Shown in pieces: positions 1 to 8,882 of a DNA stretch of 18,229 nt; positions within the stretch are counted from its first letter, which is position 1; the number at the start of each line of letters is the position of its first letter. Both the position numbers and the translations under genes were made by a program. The stretch covers positions 1 through 18,229 of the forward strand of contig DKKL01000040.1 of the NCBI GenBank assembly GCA_002455255.1. Direction: 5' to 3'. The notes under the pieces were generated by a model. That model made no database searches and was not told where the DNA came from. It was given only the letters and a program-made list of their open reading frames with translations. The stretch is from Candidatus Tepidiaquacellales bacterium UBA6667. GTDB lineage: Bacteria; Bacteroidota; Ignavibacteria; Tepidaquicellales; Tepidaquicellaceae.

Positions 1-1727
1 AATCTGTAAAAATATATTCCGCTCGGATATTTATCTAAATTTATGATATATGTGTAATATCCTGCTGTTATAAAATCCTCTGCTACTTTCATAATTTCTC
101 TTCCTGATATATCAAATACTTGTAAATTTATTTTTCCACCCTTAGATAAATTGAATGATATTTTTGTTTCTGGATTAAACGGATTTGGATAGTTCTGGTT
201 TAATATAAATTCTTTGTGAATATACTCATTTTCGTTTGATACTGATGTTATGTTTTGACCTTGTTGAATTGTATAAAATTTATTTACATCAAGATTTGTA
301 AATATTTGTTTAGCAGGTAGGGAACTATGCCATTCTATAATCAAACTATCAATTGAGCTTGAATTCCCTGTACCGAAATGAACTGGCAACTGATTTTGTG
401 CATTATATCCTGTTTGTCCGAAAATTTCTCGGGTTTGTGAAATACGATTTCCGTTTATTGTTGTAACTAATGTCACTCTTGTTCCTATTGATGATTTGTT
501 ATTTGAAAGTGATCTGCAACGCACACTTGTAAAATTATTCTGACTATTATTATTTTTATAAAGATAATTATTCTGAACTATTGGCTGATTTCCATTTGTA
601 ACTAATAAATCTAAATCACCATCAAGATCATAGTCAGCAAAGGCACTGCCATTTGACCTGCCAGCATCTGAAACTACTATACCTGTCATTACTTTAGTGA
701 ATACTCCAAAACCGTTATTTAAGTAAAGACAATTATTTTCATTATTATCATTTGCTACAAATAAGTCAAGATCTCCGTCGTTATCTATATCTCCAAATGT
801 TGAACCTGTTGATGAACCTCCATCATTAGAGACAACAGATGAAGTATCTTTTGTAAATGTTCCGTTACCGTTATTTATATATAAATAATTATTTACATTA
901 AAATAATTTGTTACAAACAAATCAAAATCTCCGTCATTATCTATGTCTGCCCATGATGCACCTGTGGAATTTGCAATGTCTGTGACTACTTATCCTGATG
1001 TAATTTTTAAAAAATTTCCATCACCGAGATTTTTATATAAAAAGTTTGCCTGACCTGATGAAAAATTGGAATTTGCTACGAATAAATCTGAGTTTCCATC
1101 ATTATCATAATCACACCACACAGGTGTTATTGATGGACCTATATCAGTTACTAAGTTACCGGTTGTAATCTTCAAAAATGTTGAATTTCCTATTCCTTTG
1201 TATAAATAATTTGTTGTGTTGAAATTTGCAACAAATATATCAAGATTTCCATCTTTATCATAATCCACTGACGATGAACCCCATGCACCACTTATGTCTG
1301 TTACAAATGAACCGGTTGATATTTTTGTAAATGTTGAGTTACCGTTATTCTGATAATAAAATTTTACTGAAGGGGAATTTGAACCTCCGTTTATAACATA
1401 TACATCATCATATCCATCACCATTAAAATCCCCAAAACAACCGCCATAAGAAAAACCTCCGTCATTTACAATGTTTCCGGTATTGATTTTTGTGAATGTA
1501 CCGTCTTTATTATTCTGATAAAGCAGATTATTCTGATTAACTATATTAGTTACAAATAAATCAGGATAACCGTCTGTGTTAAAATCAATCCAGTATGCTC
1601 CTTCGGAATATGCTCCATCGTTTACAATATCACCGGATGTAATTTTTATGAACTGTTGGGAAAATATTTCTGATTGAAAAATGATTAGGGGGGAAAGTAG
1701 AATTGCCAATACAACAGTTATTTTCAT
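1..1727 (-). pseudogene. Secreted FG-GAP/VCBS repeat protein with ASPIC/UnbV domain and T9SS tail, interrupted by one in-frame TAA; runs off left edge
   Basis: Read from ATG 1727 the frame opens with a signal peptide (hydrophobic residues about 3-17, probable cleavage near IFSQ). Seven tandem repeats of about 51-56 aa follow (residues 26-398), each with a calcium-loop-like DxDxDGxxD motif such as DFNTDGYPD, DYDKDGNLD or DIDNDGDLD. Then come an ASPIC/UnbV-like domain (about 412-490, with GTRV, FGTG and LIIEW) and a T9SS type A sorting domain (from about 508, LNQNYPNPFNPETKI) that continues past base 1. Codon 246 (992-990) is TAA, inside repeat 5. The same frame stays open and in register from 989 to 1, with no second stop or shift, so the lesion is a single substitution. 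TCA (Ser), as in the equivalent place of repeat 3, is one base away. It may be a young pseudogene or a sequence error. The start ATG overlaps the TGA of the upstream kinase gene (ATGA), which suggests coupled translation. The family is secreted or surface-bound and of largely structural or adhesive role. Confidence 0.85.
534..1652 (-). repeat. Seven tandem FG-GAP/VCBS-type coding repeats
   Basis: The encoded protein repeats about every 51-56 residues (153-168 bases). Each unit starts F(T/L/I)K(I/D/V), has a T/S-G-x-x-V-x-D segment, then a D-x-D-x-D-G-x-x-D loop followed by (L/I/V)(F/Y/L)V, and ends in an Asn/Gly-rich strand before the next unit. Units start at residues 26 (first) to 343 (seventh). 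The repeat is clear in the protein and diverged in the DNA, so it is a domain repeat and not a recent tandem duplication. Such units usually form a beta-propeller whose loops bind calcium. Confidence 0.85.
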
Positions 1728-2827
1728 TCTTTTGGTATATAAATTTTTATTGTAGTAAAATTTTTTTCTGTCGAATCAAGATGAACTTTTCCATTATGAG
1801 TTTCTGCAATTAATTTCACAGAATATGTTCCAAGTCCTGTTCCTGTTCGTTTTCCCGATGTAGAAAATTTATCCCAAAAAGTTTCTCTGATTTTTTCAGG
1901 AACTTCACCGGAATTTTTTATTGCTATCTCCAAATGTCCGTCTGTCTCTCTCAAACTAATATCTATAATTCCATTTTTATTTATCGCTTCTATTGCATTT
2001 TTAAATAAATTTTGAAGCATTGAATATATAAGTATTTCTTCTCCCGAAATTATATATTCATCGTTTTGTTCAGAGATATTTCCGTTAATTCTTATGTTAA
2101 TGTCTATATTTTTATTTTCTATGTCAGATTTATGTTCATCTTTAATTTTATGTATCAATCTGTTAATATTGAATTCTTCGGGATTAAATTCATATTTTCC
2201 TCTTTCCATTTTAAATATATCAAGTGACCTGTTTATCATATTGAGCATATTTTTTGCCGAGTTTTCTATCATTGTCAGCATTTTTTTTTGTTGCTCTGTT
2301 ATATTTTCACTGCGAATTAATAATTGTGGAAATCCCATTATTCCTACAAGTGGTCCCTTTAAATCATGTCTCATTATTCCATCTACATCATCTCTAAGTT
2401 TTGCTGCTTCAAGTAATTCATTGTTCTGTTCCAATAGTTCCTGTCTTATTTTTTTAAGCTCAAGATGATTTTTAACTCTCGCCCTGACTGATGGAGGACT
2501 GATTGGCTTACTTATAAAATCAACCGCTCCTAATTCTAATCCAAGAAGTTCATCTTCTATTGAATTTTTAGCTGTTATAAATATTACCGGAATATCTTCC
2601 GTTTCTTGATTTTTTTTTAGACGGCGACATACTTCAAAGCCATCCATCTCTGGCATCATTATATCTAATAAAATTATATCCGGTTTATTCTCTCCTGATG
2701 CAAGCTTTAAAGCCCTTTCTCCGTTATTTGCTATCAATCTCTTATAATCTGAAAGTGTTTCAGCAAGTATCTCTATATTCTCCGGTGTATCATCTACTAT
2801 TAATATTTTATAATCTGAAGTATCCAT
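1724..2827 (-). CDS. Receiver-histidine kinase protein (REC-HisKA-HATPase), no sensor domain
   Basis: A 367-aa soluble protein. The N-terminal receiver (about 6-122) has the acidic pair VDD (11-13), phospho-acceptor Asp55 in LLDIMMPEMDG, and Lys107 in SKP. A short coiled coil (about 122-148) leads to a DHp domain with His154 in MRHDLKGP. The ATPase domain has an N-box near LQNLFKNAIEA (Asn277), a G1-like NSG (305-307) with Asn where Asp is usual, and a G2 box GTGLGTY (329-335). It should be driven by phosphorylation of its own receiver and not by a ligand. Gene spacing supports one operon: five bases separate it from the larger hybrid kinase upstream, and its TGA overlaps the ATG of the exported repeat protein downstream. 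The natural phosphodonor is probably the HPt domain of the upstream kinase. No output domain is present, and the target is unknown. Confidence 0.93.
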   Translation of the reverse strand: MDTSDYKILIVDDTPENIEILAETLSDYKRLIANNGERALKLASGENKPDIILLDIMMPEMDGFEVCRRLKKNQETEDIPVIFITAKNSIEDELLGLELGAVDFISKPISPPSVRARVKNHLELKKIRQELLEQNNELLEAAKLRDDVDGIMRHDLKGPLVGIMGFPQLLIRSENITEQQKKMLTMIENSAKNMLNMINRSLDIFKMERGKYEFNPEEFNINRLIHKIKDEHKSDIENKNIDINIRINGNISEQNDEYIISGEEILIYSMLQNLFKNAIEAINKNGIIDISLRETDGHLEIAIKNSGEVPEKIRETFWDKFSTSGKRTGTGLGTYSVKLIAETHNGKVHLDSTEKNFTTIKIYIPKE

Positions 2828-2832
2828 TTTCT

Positions 2833-5800
2833 TTAGCTTAGTTTTATATCCTCTTTGTTTATAAAATTATCAAATAATTCTTTTGCTTTCTCAAAATCAA
2901 ATAATTTTACCCTTTTCATTATTTCAGTTATATAATGTTTATATTTATCATCAATGTTCGTTTGAAGTCTTTCTAAAATGTTAATTGCTACATAATCTGA
3001 ATCTGTTATTTTTTGTTTTAACTCTGATAATTCTGTTAATAAATTTATATCAACTGCTGATGATTTTTCTTCAGTTAATAAATTTAAACCGTTAATTTCT
3101 TTGATAACTAAATTTAATTCATTAATTAATTTTTTGAAATCATTTATATCATTAGTTATCAAATTTTTTAGTATTTTTTCATCTGTTTCTACAGCTATTG
3201 AATATAATTCTGATGCACAGATTGTTCCGGCAAGTCCTTTAAGTGTATGAACCAGTCTTTTAGTTGAATCTTTATCATTTGATTTAAATGAATTTTTTAA
3301 ATCATATTCAAAGTTTTTATAATTATCTGAAAACTTAATGAGAATTTTATGTAATATCTTTTTATTTTCATTAAATCTTGATAATGCTTCTTTATAATTT
3401 ATTTTTTCAGTTTGAACAATTTTTATTACAGGACTTTTTTCTTTAATTATTTTCTCTGATTTTTTGTTCGGGTTCAATATCTTTGTCCACTTCGCAAGTT
3501 TTATATATAATTCTTTGGGATCTATTGGTTTTGAAATAAAATCTGTCATTCCTACATCCTTACATTTTTCTATAGTTCCGGTTACGGCGTCTGCTGTCAA
3601 TGCTATCACCGGTAATTCTTTAAATTTCTCTATCTCTCTCAATTTTTTAGTTGCCTCATATCCATCCATTATTGGCATTTGTAAATCTATTAATACTATA
3701 TCATAAGGATTTTCATCTGATGAATGAATTATCTTTTCAAGTGCTTCTTTTCCGTTTGTTGCTTCATCTATCTCTAGCTCTGCTTCTTCAAGGAGATCTC
3801 GTGCCACTTCTCGGTTTATATTGTTATCATCTACTATTAATATATGTGCTCCTCTGAACTTATTGAATAAATCTATATTTTTTGAATCTTCTCCGGTAAC
3901 TTTAGATTTGATTTGTTTCCCGAAAATATTCAAAATTTCGTCAAGTAAACTTGAATAGCTAAATGGTTTTATTAAATAATTTTTTACACCTGAATTTTCT
4001 AATATATCCTGGAATTCTTCATTATTATATGCTGTTATCACAAGTAACTTTGGCTGTTTTTTAATATTCATGTTATGCTTTATCAGCTCTATTGTCTCAA
4101 ATCCGTTAATTTCAGGCATCATATAATCTATTATTAATAAATCAAATGGCTGGTCTGTCTGAGATTCTAACTTTCCTAATGCCTCAAGTCCATTTGTTGC
4201 TAATTCACAATTTATTCCAAATGCTTTTAATGATTCATCTATCACTTCTCTTGAAGTTGAATTATCATCACAAACTAATATTTTTAATCCCGTGATTTCT
4301 TTTAAATCTTTTTTTAGATTTTTATCTTCCTTTTCTTTTGCAATTCCAAATTCTGATGTAAAATAAAAATTACTTCCTTTTCCAAATTCACTTTCTAATT
4401 CAATTTTCCCTCCCATCATATTTACAAGTCTTTGACTAATTGTTAAACCTAACCCGGTTCCCCCATACTTTCTCGTTGTTGACATATCCGCTTGAGAAAA
4501 TGCATTGAACAAATTTCCCATTTGCTCTTTTGTCATACCTATTCCGGTATCTTTTACGGAAAATACTATTTTGCACTTATTCTCTGAAATTTCTTTCAGC
4601 GATATTTTTATTACGACCTCTCCTCTCTCTGTAAACTTCACGGAGTTACTGCAGAGGTTTAACAATACTTGTTTAAGTCTTAACGGATCTCCTATAAGTA
4701 TATCCGGAATTTTTTTATCAACATCAAATATCAATTCTAATCCTTTGTTTTGTGCTGAAAGTGATATACCGGTTGAGAGACTGTTTAATACTGAGTCCAA
4801 TTTGAATTCAATATTTTCAAACCTTAATTTTCCCGCTTCTATTTTAGAAAAATCAAGTATCTCATTTATTATCTCAAGTAATGATACTGCACCGCTTTGT
4901 ATTTTCGTCGCGTAATCAAATTGCTTTTTATTCAATTCTGATTTTTTTAGAATATGTGAATAACCTATAATTTCATTCATTGGTGTCCTGATTTCATGAC
5001 TCATATTCGCAAGAAATTCACTCTTAGCTTTTGTTGCCGCTTCGGCTATTTCTTTTGCTTTTTCTAATTCTTTTGTCCTTACATCCACTAACGATTCAAG
5101 ATGCTCACGATATTCTTCCAATTCATCATCTAATTTTTTCTTATCTGTTATATCAATTCCTGAACTTAATCGTCCTGTAATTTTTCCTTCATTATCTCTA
5201 ACTAATGAGTTGTGCCAGTTAAAAAATTTTATCTCTCCGCTTTTCGTTAATATTCTTTTATCATATGTTTCAAGCCCCGCTAGATGTCCATTTATATTTT
5301 CTTTGAATATTCCAAGATGTTTTTCTTTGTCCTCCTCAGGTAATCCAAATTCAAACCAGTTTTTACCTATCACTTCATCTGATGTGTAACCGATTAATTC
5401 CTCCGCCTTTTTATTAAAGAGGATTATATTTCCATTCAAGTCCAGCTCAATCAAAAGACTTCCCGCCGTATCAATTAAGTTTTGTGATTTATTTTTTTCT
5501 TCAAAAACATTCCTGAGTATCTGATTTCGTTCCGCTCTGAATACACTGATTATTAAAATTGTAATCGCTTCTATTACTAAAAATACCTGTAGTTCTACAA
5601 GGGCTTCTAAATATCCATATCTCGAAATAAAAGGTCCATACCCAAGTGTTGTTCCATAAGTTGCCAGACATTGTGTTATTACTATTAATGAAAATGCTGT
5701 TTTTCTTCCTGATAGATATGCAACTGAAAGTATTAATGGAATAAATAAATATTCTGAAAATGAATTAAAAATATTTTCACCATCGGTAAATATAAAAATA

Positions 5801-6420
5801 ATTATTGAATATACAATTGTGAATGTAAATACTATCGCTGTTAATATTTGTTCTTTACTTGTTAACTTCTTTGATGCTGTGGAAAATAATGTTATTATAA
5901 ATGGTGTATATATCAACATTCCAATCACATCGCCGGCATACCATATTCCTAAAGTTGAAAGAAATTCTTCAGCAGGTATAAATTCTACAAGATAAAACAA
6001 AGTACTGCCTAAGGTGCAGTTAATTATACTTATTATAAACGATAAACCAATGAATTTTAAAACTGAAGTTAATTTTGTAAATAAGTTTTCAATTATTTTA
6101 AGTTTTTTAAGTATAAATTTTCCGACAAGTGGCTGCATCACATCAAATGTAGATGCCAATAAATTTATACCAAAGCTGAAAAGTGTTAATTCAAATTGAC
6201 CTAATGCTGCAGATAATCCTAATGAACCAAGATAAATTGCAGGAATAATTTTACGGTTAAATAATATAATGGCTGCTAATGAAAGTCCGGCAGGTGGCCA
6301 AACTGGGGTTATATTCCCTGGTAAATTTGAAATTATAGCACCTAAATATCCTGATACGATATAAAGAATAATTATTGCTATATTTACTGTTATGATATTA
6401 TATCTTTTCAGGGATATCAT
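2833..6420 (-). CDS. Membrane hybrid histidine kinase MASE1-PAS-HisKA-HATPase-REC-REC-HPt
   Basis: A 1195-aa complete phosphorelay in one chain. Residues 1-300 are a MASE1-type integral membrane sensor of about eight helices, with the hallmark ITPVWPPAGLSLA at 37-49. A PAS domain follows (about 305-425, ending GIDITDKK), then a coiled coil, a DHp domain with His475 in NMSHEIRTP, and an ATPase domain with N588/N592, DTGIG at 624-628 and GGTGLGL at 653-659. Receiver 1 has Asp765 and Lys818. Receiver 2 has Asp912 and Lys964. An HPt domain has His1058 in RLVHTLKG. About 75 helical residues follow the HPt, as in many such kinases. The architecture resembles BarA/EvgS-class kinases, but with MASE1 as input and two receivers. 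The start overlaps the 3' end of the AAA+ gene by 23 bases, so the two are probably co-translated. The HPt could pass phosphate to any receiver in the region. The ligand is unknown. Confidence 0.95.
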   Translation of the reverse strand: MISLKRYNIITVNIAIIILYIVSGYLGAIISNLPGNITPVWPPAGLSLAAIILFNRKIIPAIYLGSLGLSAALGQFELTLFSFGINLLASTFDVMQPLVGKFILKKLKIIENLFTKLTSVLKFIGLSFIISIINCTLGSTLFYLVEFIPAEEFLSTLGIWYAGDVIGMLIYTPFIITLFSTASKKLTSKEQILTAIVFTFTIVYSIIIFIFTDGENIFNSFSEYLFIPLILSVAYLSGRKTAFSLIVITQCLATYGTTLGYGPFISRYGYLEALVELQVFLVIEAITILIISVFRAERNQILRNVFEEKNKSQNLIDTAGSLLIELDLNGNIILFNKKAEELIGYTSDEVIGKNWFEFGLPEEDKEKHLGIFKENINGHLAGLETYDKRILTKSGEIKFFNWHNSLVRDNEGKITGRLSSGIDITDKKKLDDELEEYREHLESLVDVRTKELEKAKEIAEAATKAKSEFLANMSHEIRTPMNEIIGYSHILKKSELNKKQFDYATKIQSGAVSLLEIINEILDFSKIEAGKLRFENIEFKLDSVLNSLSTGISLSAQNKGLELIFDVDKKIPDILIGDPLRLKQVLLNLCSNSVKFTERGEVVIKISLKEISENKCKIVFSVKDTGIGMTKEQMGNLFNAFSQADMSTTRKYGGTGLGLTISQRLVNMMGGKIELESEFGKGSNFYFTSEFGIAKEKEDKNLKKDLKEITGLKILVCDDNSTSREVIDESLKAFGINCELATNGLEALGKLESQTDQPFDLLIIDYMMPEINGFETIELIKHNMNIKKQPKLLVITAYNNEEFQDILENSGVKNYLIKPFSYSSLLDEILNIFGKQIKSKVTGEDSKNIDLFNKFRGAHILIVDDNNINREVARDLLEEAELEIDEATNGKEALEKIIHSSDENPYDIVLIDLQMPIMDGYEATKKLREIEKFKELPVIALTADAVTGTIEKCKDVGMTDFISKPIDPKELYIKLAKWTKILNPNKKSEKIIKEKSPVIKIVQTEKINYKEALSRFNENKKILHKILIKFSDNYKNFEYDLKNSFKSNDKDSTKRLVHTLKGLAGTICASELYSIAVETDEKILKNLITNDINDFKKLINELNLVIKEINGLNLLTEEKSSAVDINLLTELSELKQKITDSDYVAINILERLQTNIDDKYKHYITEIMKRVKLFDFEKAKELFDNFINKEDIKLS

Positions 6421-7756
6421 CAGATTTTAATATTGTTAAGTCATCATTTGTAAATTTCTCAAGATTTGCTAATCTGTTTGCCTGTCTTTCGATTGATTTC
6501 TCAAATATGTTTCTTACTAATCTTCCATTTCCAAATGTTTTATTTCTGTTATTGTATAACTCGTTAAATAATTTTAATAATTTCTCTTTTCCGGCTTCCT
6601 CAACTTCAAAATGACCATCTTTTGACATTTTACAGTAAATTTGCAATAACTCTTCCGGTTTATAATCATCAAAATAAAAATATCTGTTAAACCTTGATTT
6701 CATTCCGGGATTAGATTCTAAAAATCTGTCCATTTCATCTTTATAACCTGCAACTATCACTATCAATCTTTCTCTGTTGTCTTCCATACGTTTTAATAAA
6801 GTATCTATCGCTTCTTGTCCATAATCTGAACCTCCTCCTTCTGGTTTTAATGTGTATGCCTCATCCACAAACAATATCCCATCCATTGCCTCCGTTACTA
6901 TTTTATCTACTTTTTCAGCTGTCTGACCTACATATCCTGCAACCATGCCTGACCTGTCCGTTTCTATTAATCCTCCTTTTTGTAGTAGTCCCATTGCTTT
7001 GAAAATCTTGCCCATTAGTCTTGCTACAGTTGTCTTTCCTGTTCCGGGGGGTCCGTAAAAAACAGTATGAAGTGATATTGTTGATTTCATTAATCCTCTG
7101 TCCATTCTCTCTTTCTGAACACGAATAAAATTTATTAGTGTCTTCACATCATTTTTAACATTTTCCATTCCTATTAATTCGTTCAGTTTGAATAATACCA
7201 TTTCTAATGTTTCATTCTCTTCCTCATTATTTGATTTTGCATCTGTTATTATCTTTTTACCATATATTTCTTCATATATTTGTTTAAGCTTTTCAGTGTC
7301 CGATTTCATTATACTCGTTTCTAAACCATCCGCTCTCGTGAGGATTAATGCGAACCTGTAATAAGTTGCCGCTAATTTATTAAAAAATTCTGCATCCAGA
7401 AAATGTTTTGATAAATAAATGGAATCCTGATTGCTGTATTCTTCCTGCAAAAACCCTCTGCCAAGCTGTGTTAATATCTCTCTTGCTTTCACTTGATTTT
7501 CTTCAGGTAATTTTTTCCAATTTTCAGGTTTGGTTAATCTGTTCTCATTTTTTATCATTTCGGGATTTGTTGAGTAAACATATATCCCGGTGATTAAATT
7601 TTCTTTTGCTAAATTATCATTATATAATGAAAATTTCTTTGCTATATAATGTAAATCATTTATAAAAACATTCCGTATTTCAGCATTTGATTTCATTATC
7701 GGTTCAATTACTGATTGAAATCTTTCTGCCTCTTCTAAAATTTTTATAAAATCCAT
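6398..7756 (-). CDS. AAA+ ATPase of the CbbX/SpoVK type with a long helical N-terminal region
   Basis: A 452-aa protein. The C-terminal half is a CbbX/SpoVK-like AAA+ module: Walker A GPPGTGKT (235-242), a pore-loop-like AGYVGQT (273-279), Walker B ILFVDEA (294-300), sensor 1 near VIVAGY (333-338), an arginine finger region NPGMKSRFNR (349-358) and a sensor-2 region FGNGRLVRN (408-416). Family members form hexamers that remodel bound proteins; CbbX reactivates Rubisco, and others act in sporulation or in type VII secretion. Residues 1-180 are helical, charged and not recognised; they probably bind a substrate or partner. It is the first gene of the kinase operon and overlaps the hybrid kinase gene by 23 bases, so a role in remodelling the signalling proteins is plausible but unproven. 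No Rubisco gene is nearby, so the name cbbX should not be used. Confidence 0.92.
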   Translation of the reverse strand: MDFIKILEEAERFQSVIEPIMKSNAEIRNVFINDLHYIAKKFSLYNDNLAKENLITGIYVYSTNPEMIKNENRLTKPENWKKLPEENQVKAREILTQLGRGFLQEEYSNQDSIYLSKHFLDAEFFNKLAATYYRFALILTRADGLETSIMKSDTEKLKQIYEEIYGKKIITDAKSNNEEENETLEMVLFKLNELIGMENVKNDVKTLINFIRVQKERMDRGLMKSTISLHTVFYGPPGTGKTTVARLMGKIFKAMGLLQKGGLIETDRSGMVAGYVGQTAEKVDKIVTEAMDGILFVDEAYTLKPEGGGSDYGQEAIDTLLKRMEDNRERLIVIVAGYKDEMDRFLESNPGMKSRFNRYFYFDDYKPEELLQIYCKMSKDGHFEVEEAGKEKLLKLFNELYNNRNKTFGNGRLVRNIFEKSIERQANRLANLEKFTNDDLTILKSDDIPEKI

Positions 7757-7847
7757 TATTACAATTATTTTAAATTTAATTTTTAATATATTTCATACAT
7801 ATTTTTAAAAAAAGTCTATTTACTATAATTATAATTAAAATAAACCT
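7757..7847. promoter_or_regulatory. Divergent promoter region between the AAA+/kinase operon and the CheY-like gene
   Basis: This 91-base, extremely AT-rich gap separates two divergent start codons, so it should carry promoters for both directions. On the plus strand TATAAT occurs twice in tandem at 7824-7835, about 12-25 bases before the ATG at 7848. With this base composition a chance match is likely, and the TTTG/TAnnTTTG elements described for Bacteroidota are not evident. No Shine-Dalgarno sequence is seen before either start. Confidence 0.35.
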
Positions 7848-8219
7848 ATGAATAAAAAAGTTTTAGTTGTTGATGATCAACCTGAAGTTCGTGAATTAGT
7901 CTCTGTAAGTCTGCAACTTGGAGATTATGATGTGAAACAGGCGACTAATGGTGATGATGCTCTCACTATAGCAAAAGAGTTTCTGCCGGATTTAATGTTG
8001 TTGGATATTAATATGCCTAATGGTACATTAGATGGATTTGAAGTTTGTAAACTTATAAAATCAGACCCGATTACAAAAAATATTAAAGTGGTTATGCTCA
8101 GTTCTAAAAATCAACCTGAAGATTTTGAAAAAGGGAAGTTGGCAGGTTGTTTAGGTTATTTAACTAAACCTTTTAGCCCGTTTGAATTGACTGAAGAAGT
8201 AGAAAAATTTTTAAATTAA
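7848..8219 (+). CDS. Stand-alone CheY-like response regulator (single receiver domain)
   Basis: A 123-aa protein consisting of one receiver domain. It has the acidic pair VDD (8-10), phospho-acceptor Asp53 in LLDINMP, a Ser at the Ser/Thr switch position (MLSS, 83-86) and Lys107 in TKPF. A small insert (NGTLDG) sits after the phosphorylation loop, a common variant in this family. No output domain follows, so it must act by protein contact or as a phosphate shuttle or sink. It is transcribed alone, divergent from the kinase operon. Its 3' end overlaps by nine bases that of the degenerate kinase on the other strand, which makes the two a natural candidate pair. Confidence 0.93.
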   Translation: MNKKVLVVDDQPEVRELVSVSLQLGDYDVKQATNGDDALTIAKEFLPDLMLLDINMPNGTLDGFEVCKLIKSDPITKNIKVVMLSSKNQPEDFEKGKLAGCLGYLTKPFSPFELTEEVEKFLN

Positions 8220-8882
8220 TAATTTTATTTCTATTTCTATTCCGGTTTCTGTATTTTTATTGTTTAATATTCCATTGTGATATTTCATTATTCTCTTTAT
8301 CCAATATATACTCGTCGGATTCTCATGTGATATCTCATTAATTTCTCCTTCTTTATTTAGTTTCGAGACTAATAATTCTTTCTCTTCGGATTTGGTATTT
8401 AGTGTAATTTTAAATATCAGATGTTTTTCTGTTTCAATATCAGTTATTTCTATTTTTTCATCTGTAGATATTATTTTTTTTAAATGAATTAATAATAGTT
8501 CTACAAGGCCTAATATCTTTCTTTCATCCACATTTATTTGTTTTGACAAATTTAGTTTATCTATAATGAAATCAGTAGAATTTAACCTGTTCAGTTTTTG
8601 AATTTTTTTCTTTAACAAATCTGAAATTATAACAGGATTTTTCATAATCCTGAAATTTTCTAATTCCATTTTACCTAAATCTATTATGCAATCTGTTATT
8701 AATGCTAAATAATGTGATTGCTCGTTTATCAATTTTAAATATTCTTTCCGTTTGCTCTCTTCAAGCGACATATTTGAAGATAAGATTTCCGAAAATCCGG
8801 AAATTGTATTTATTGGAGTCTTAAATTCATGTGTTATTAAATCCGTAATTAAATCAATAAATTTTATTTCTTTTTTATTCAA
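8211..8882 (-). CDS. Small DHp protein with degenerate ATPase domain; possible histidine phosphotransferase
   Basis: A 223-aa soluble protein without a sensor. Residues 10-76 are a good DHp (HisKA) domain with the H-box ITHEFKTPI and phospho-acceptor His18. The C-terminal part has the length and strand pattern of an HATPase domain but lacks its motifs. In the N-box alignment, where NLLxNA is usual, the sequence reads LLLIHL (129-134) with His133 in place of the key Asn. The G1 position reads LNTKS (161-165) with no DxG, and there is no GxGLG box. Autophosphorylation is therefore unlikely. ChpT and Spo0B are known phosphotransferases built from a DHp plus a non-binding ATPase-like domain, and this protein looks like an independent example. 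The alternatives are a decayed kinase or a regulatory pseudokinase. It converges with the single receiver at 7848-8219, with overlapping stop codons. Confidence 0.88.
   Translation of the reverse strand: MNKKEIKFIDLITDLITHEFKTPINTISGFSEILSSNMSLEESKRKEYLKLINEQSHYLALITDCIIDLGKMELENFRIMKNPVIISDLLKKKIQKLNRLNSTDFIIDKLNLSKQINVDERKILGLVELLLIHLKKIISTDEKIEITDIETEKHLIFKITLNTKSEEKELLVSKLNKEGEINEISHENPTSIYWIKRIMKYHNGILNNKNTETGIEIEIKLLI

Noticed and set aside
534..1652. Regularly spaced similar segments that might suggest a CRISPR array
   Set aside because: The spacing is that of a translated protein repeat, the DNA copies are diverged, and there is no constant short repeat with unique spacers.
2094..2468. 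Plus-strand open frame of 124 aa inside the REC-kinase gene, with similar frames at 4505-4915, 3464-3706 and 6014-6199
   Set aside because: They lie opposite genes with full domain structure, show no known motif, and have the Ser/Leu/Phe-rich composition expected of the reverse strand of AT-rich genes.
6398..7756. Assignment as the Rubisco activase CbbX
   Set aside because: The AAA+ core is similar, but there is a long unrelated N-terminal region and no Rubisco or Calvin-cycle gene in the window, so only the fold family can be stated.
7824..7835. Tandem TATAAT boxes as a defined promoter
   Set aside because: In DNA this AT-rich the hexamer is expected often by chance, no matching -35 element is seen, and Bacteroidota use a different consensus, so the region is listed only as a low-confidence regulatory gap.
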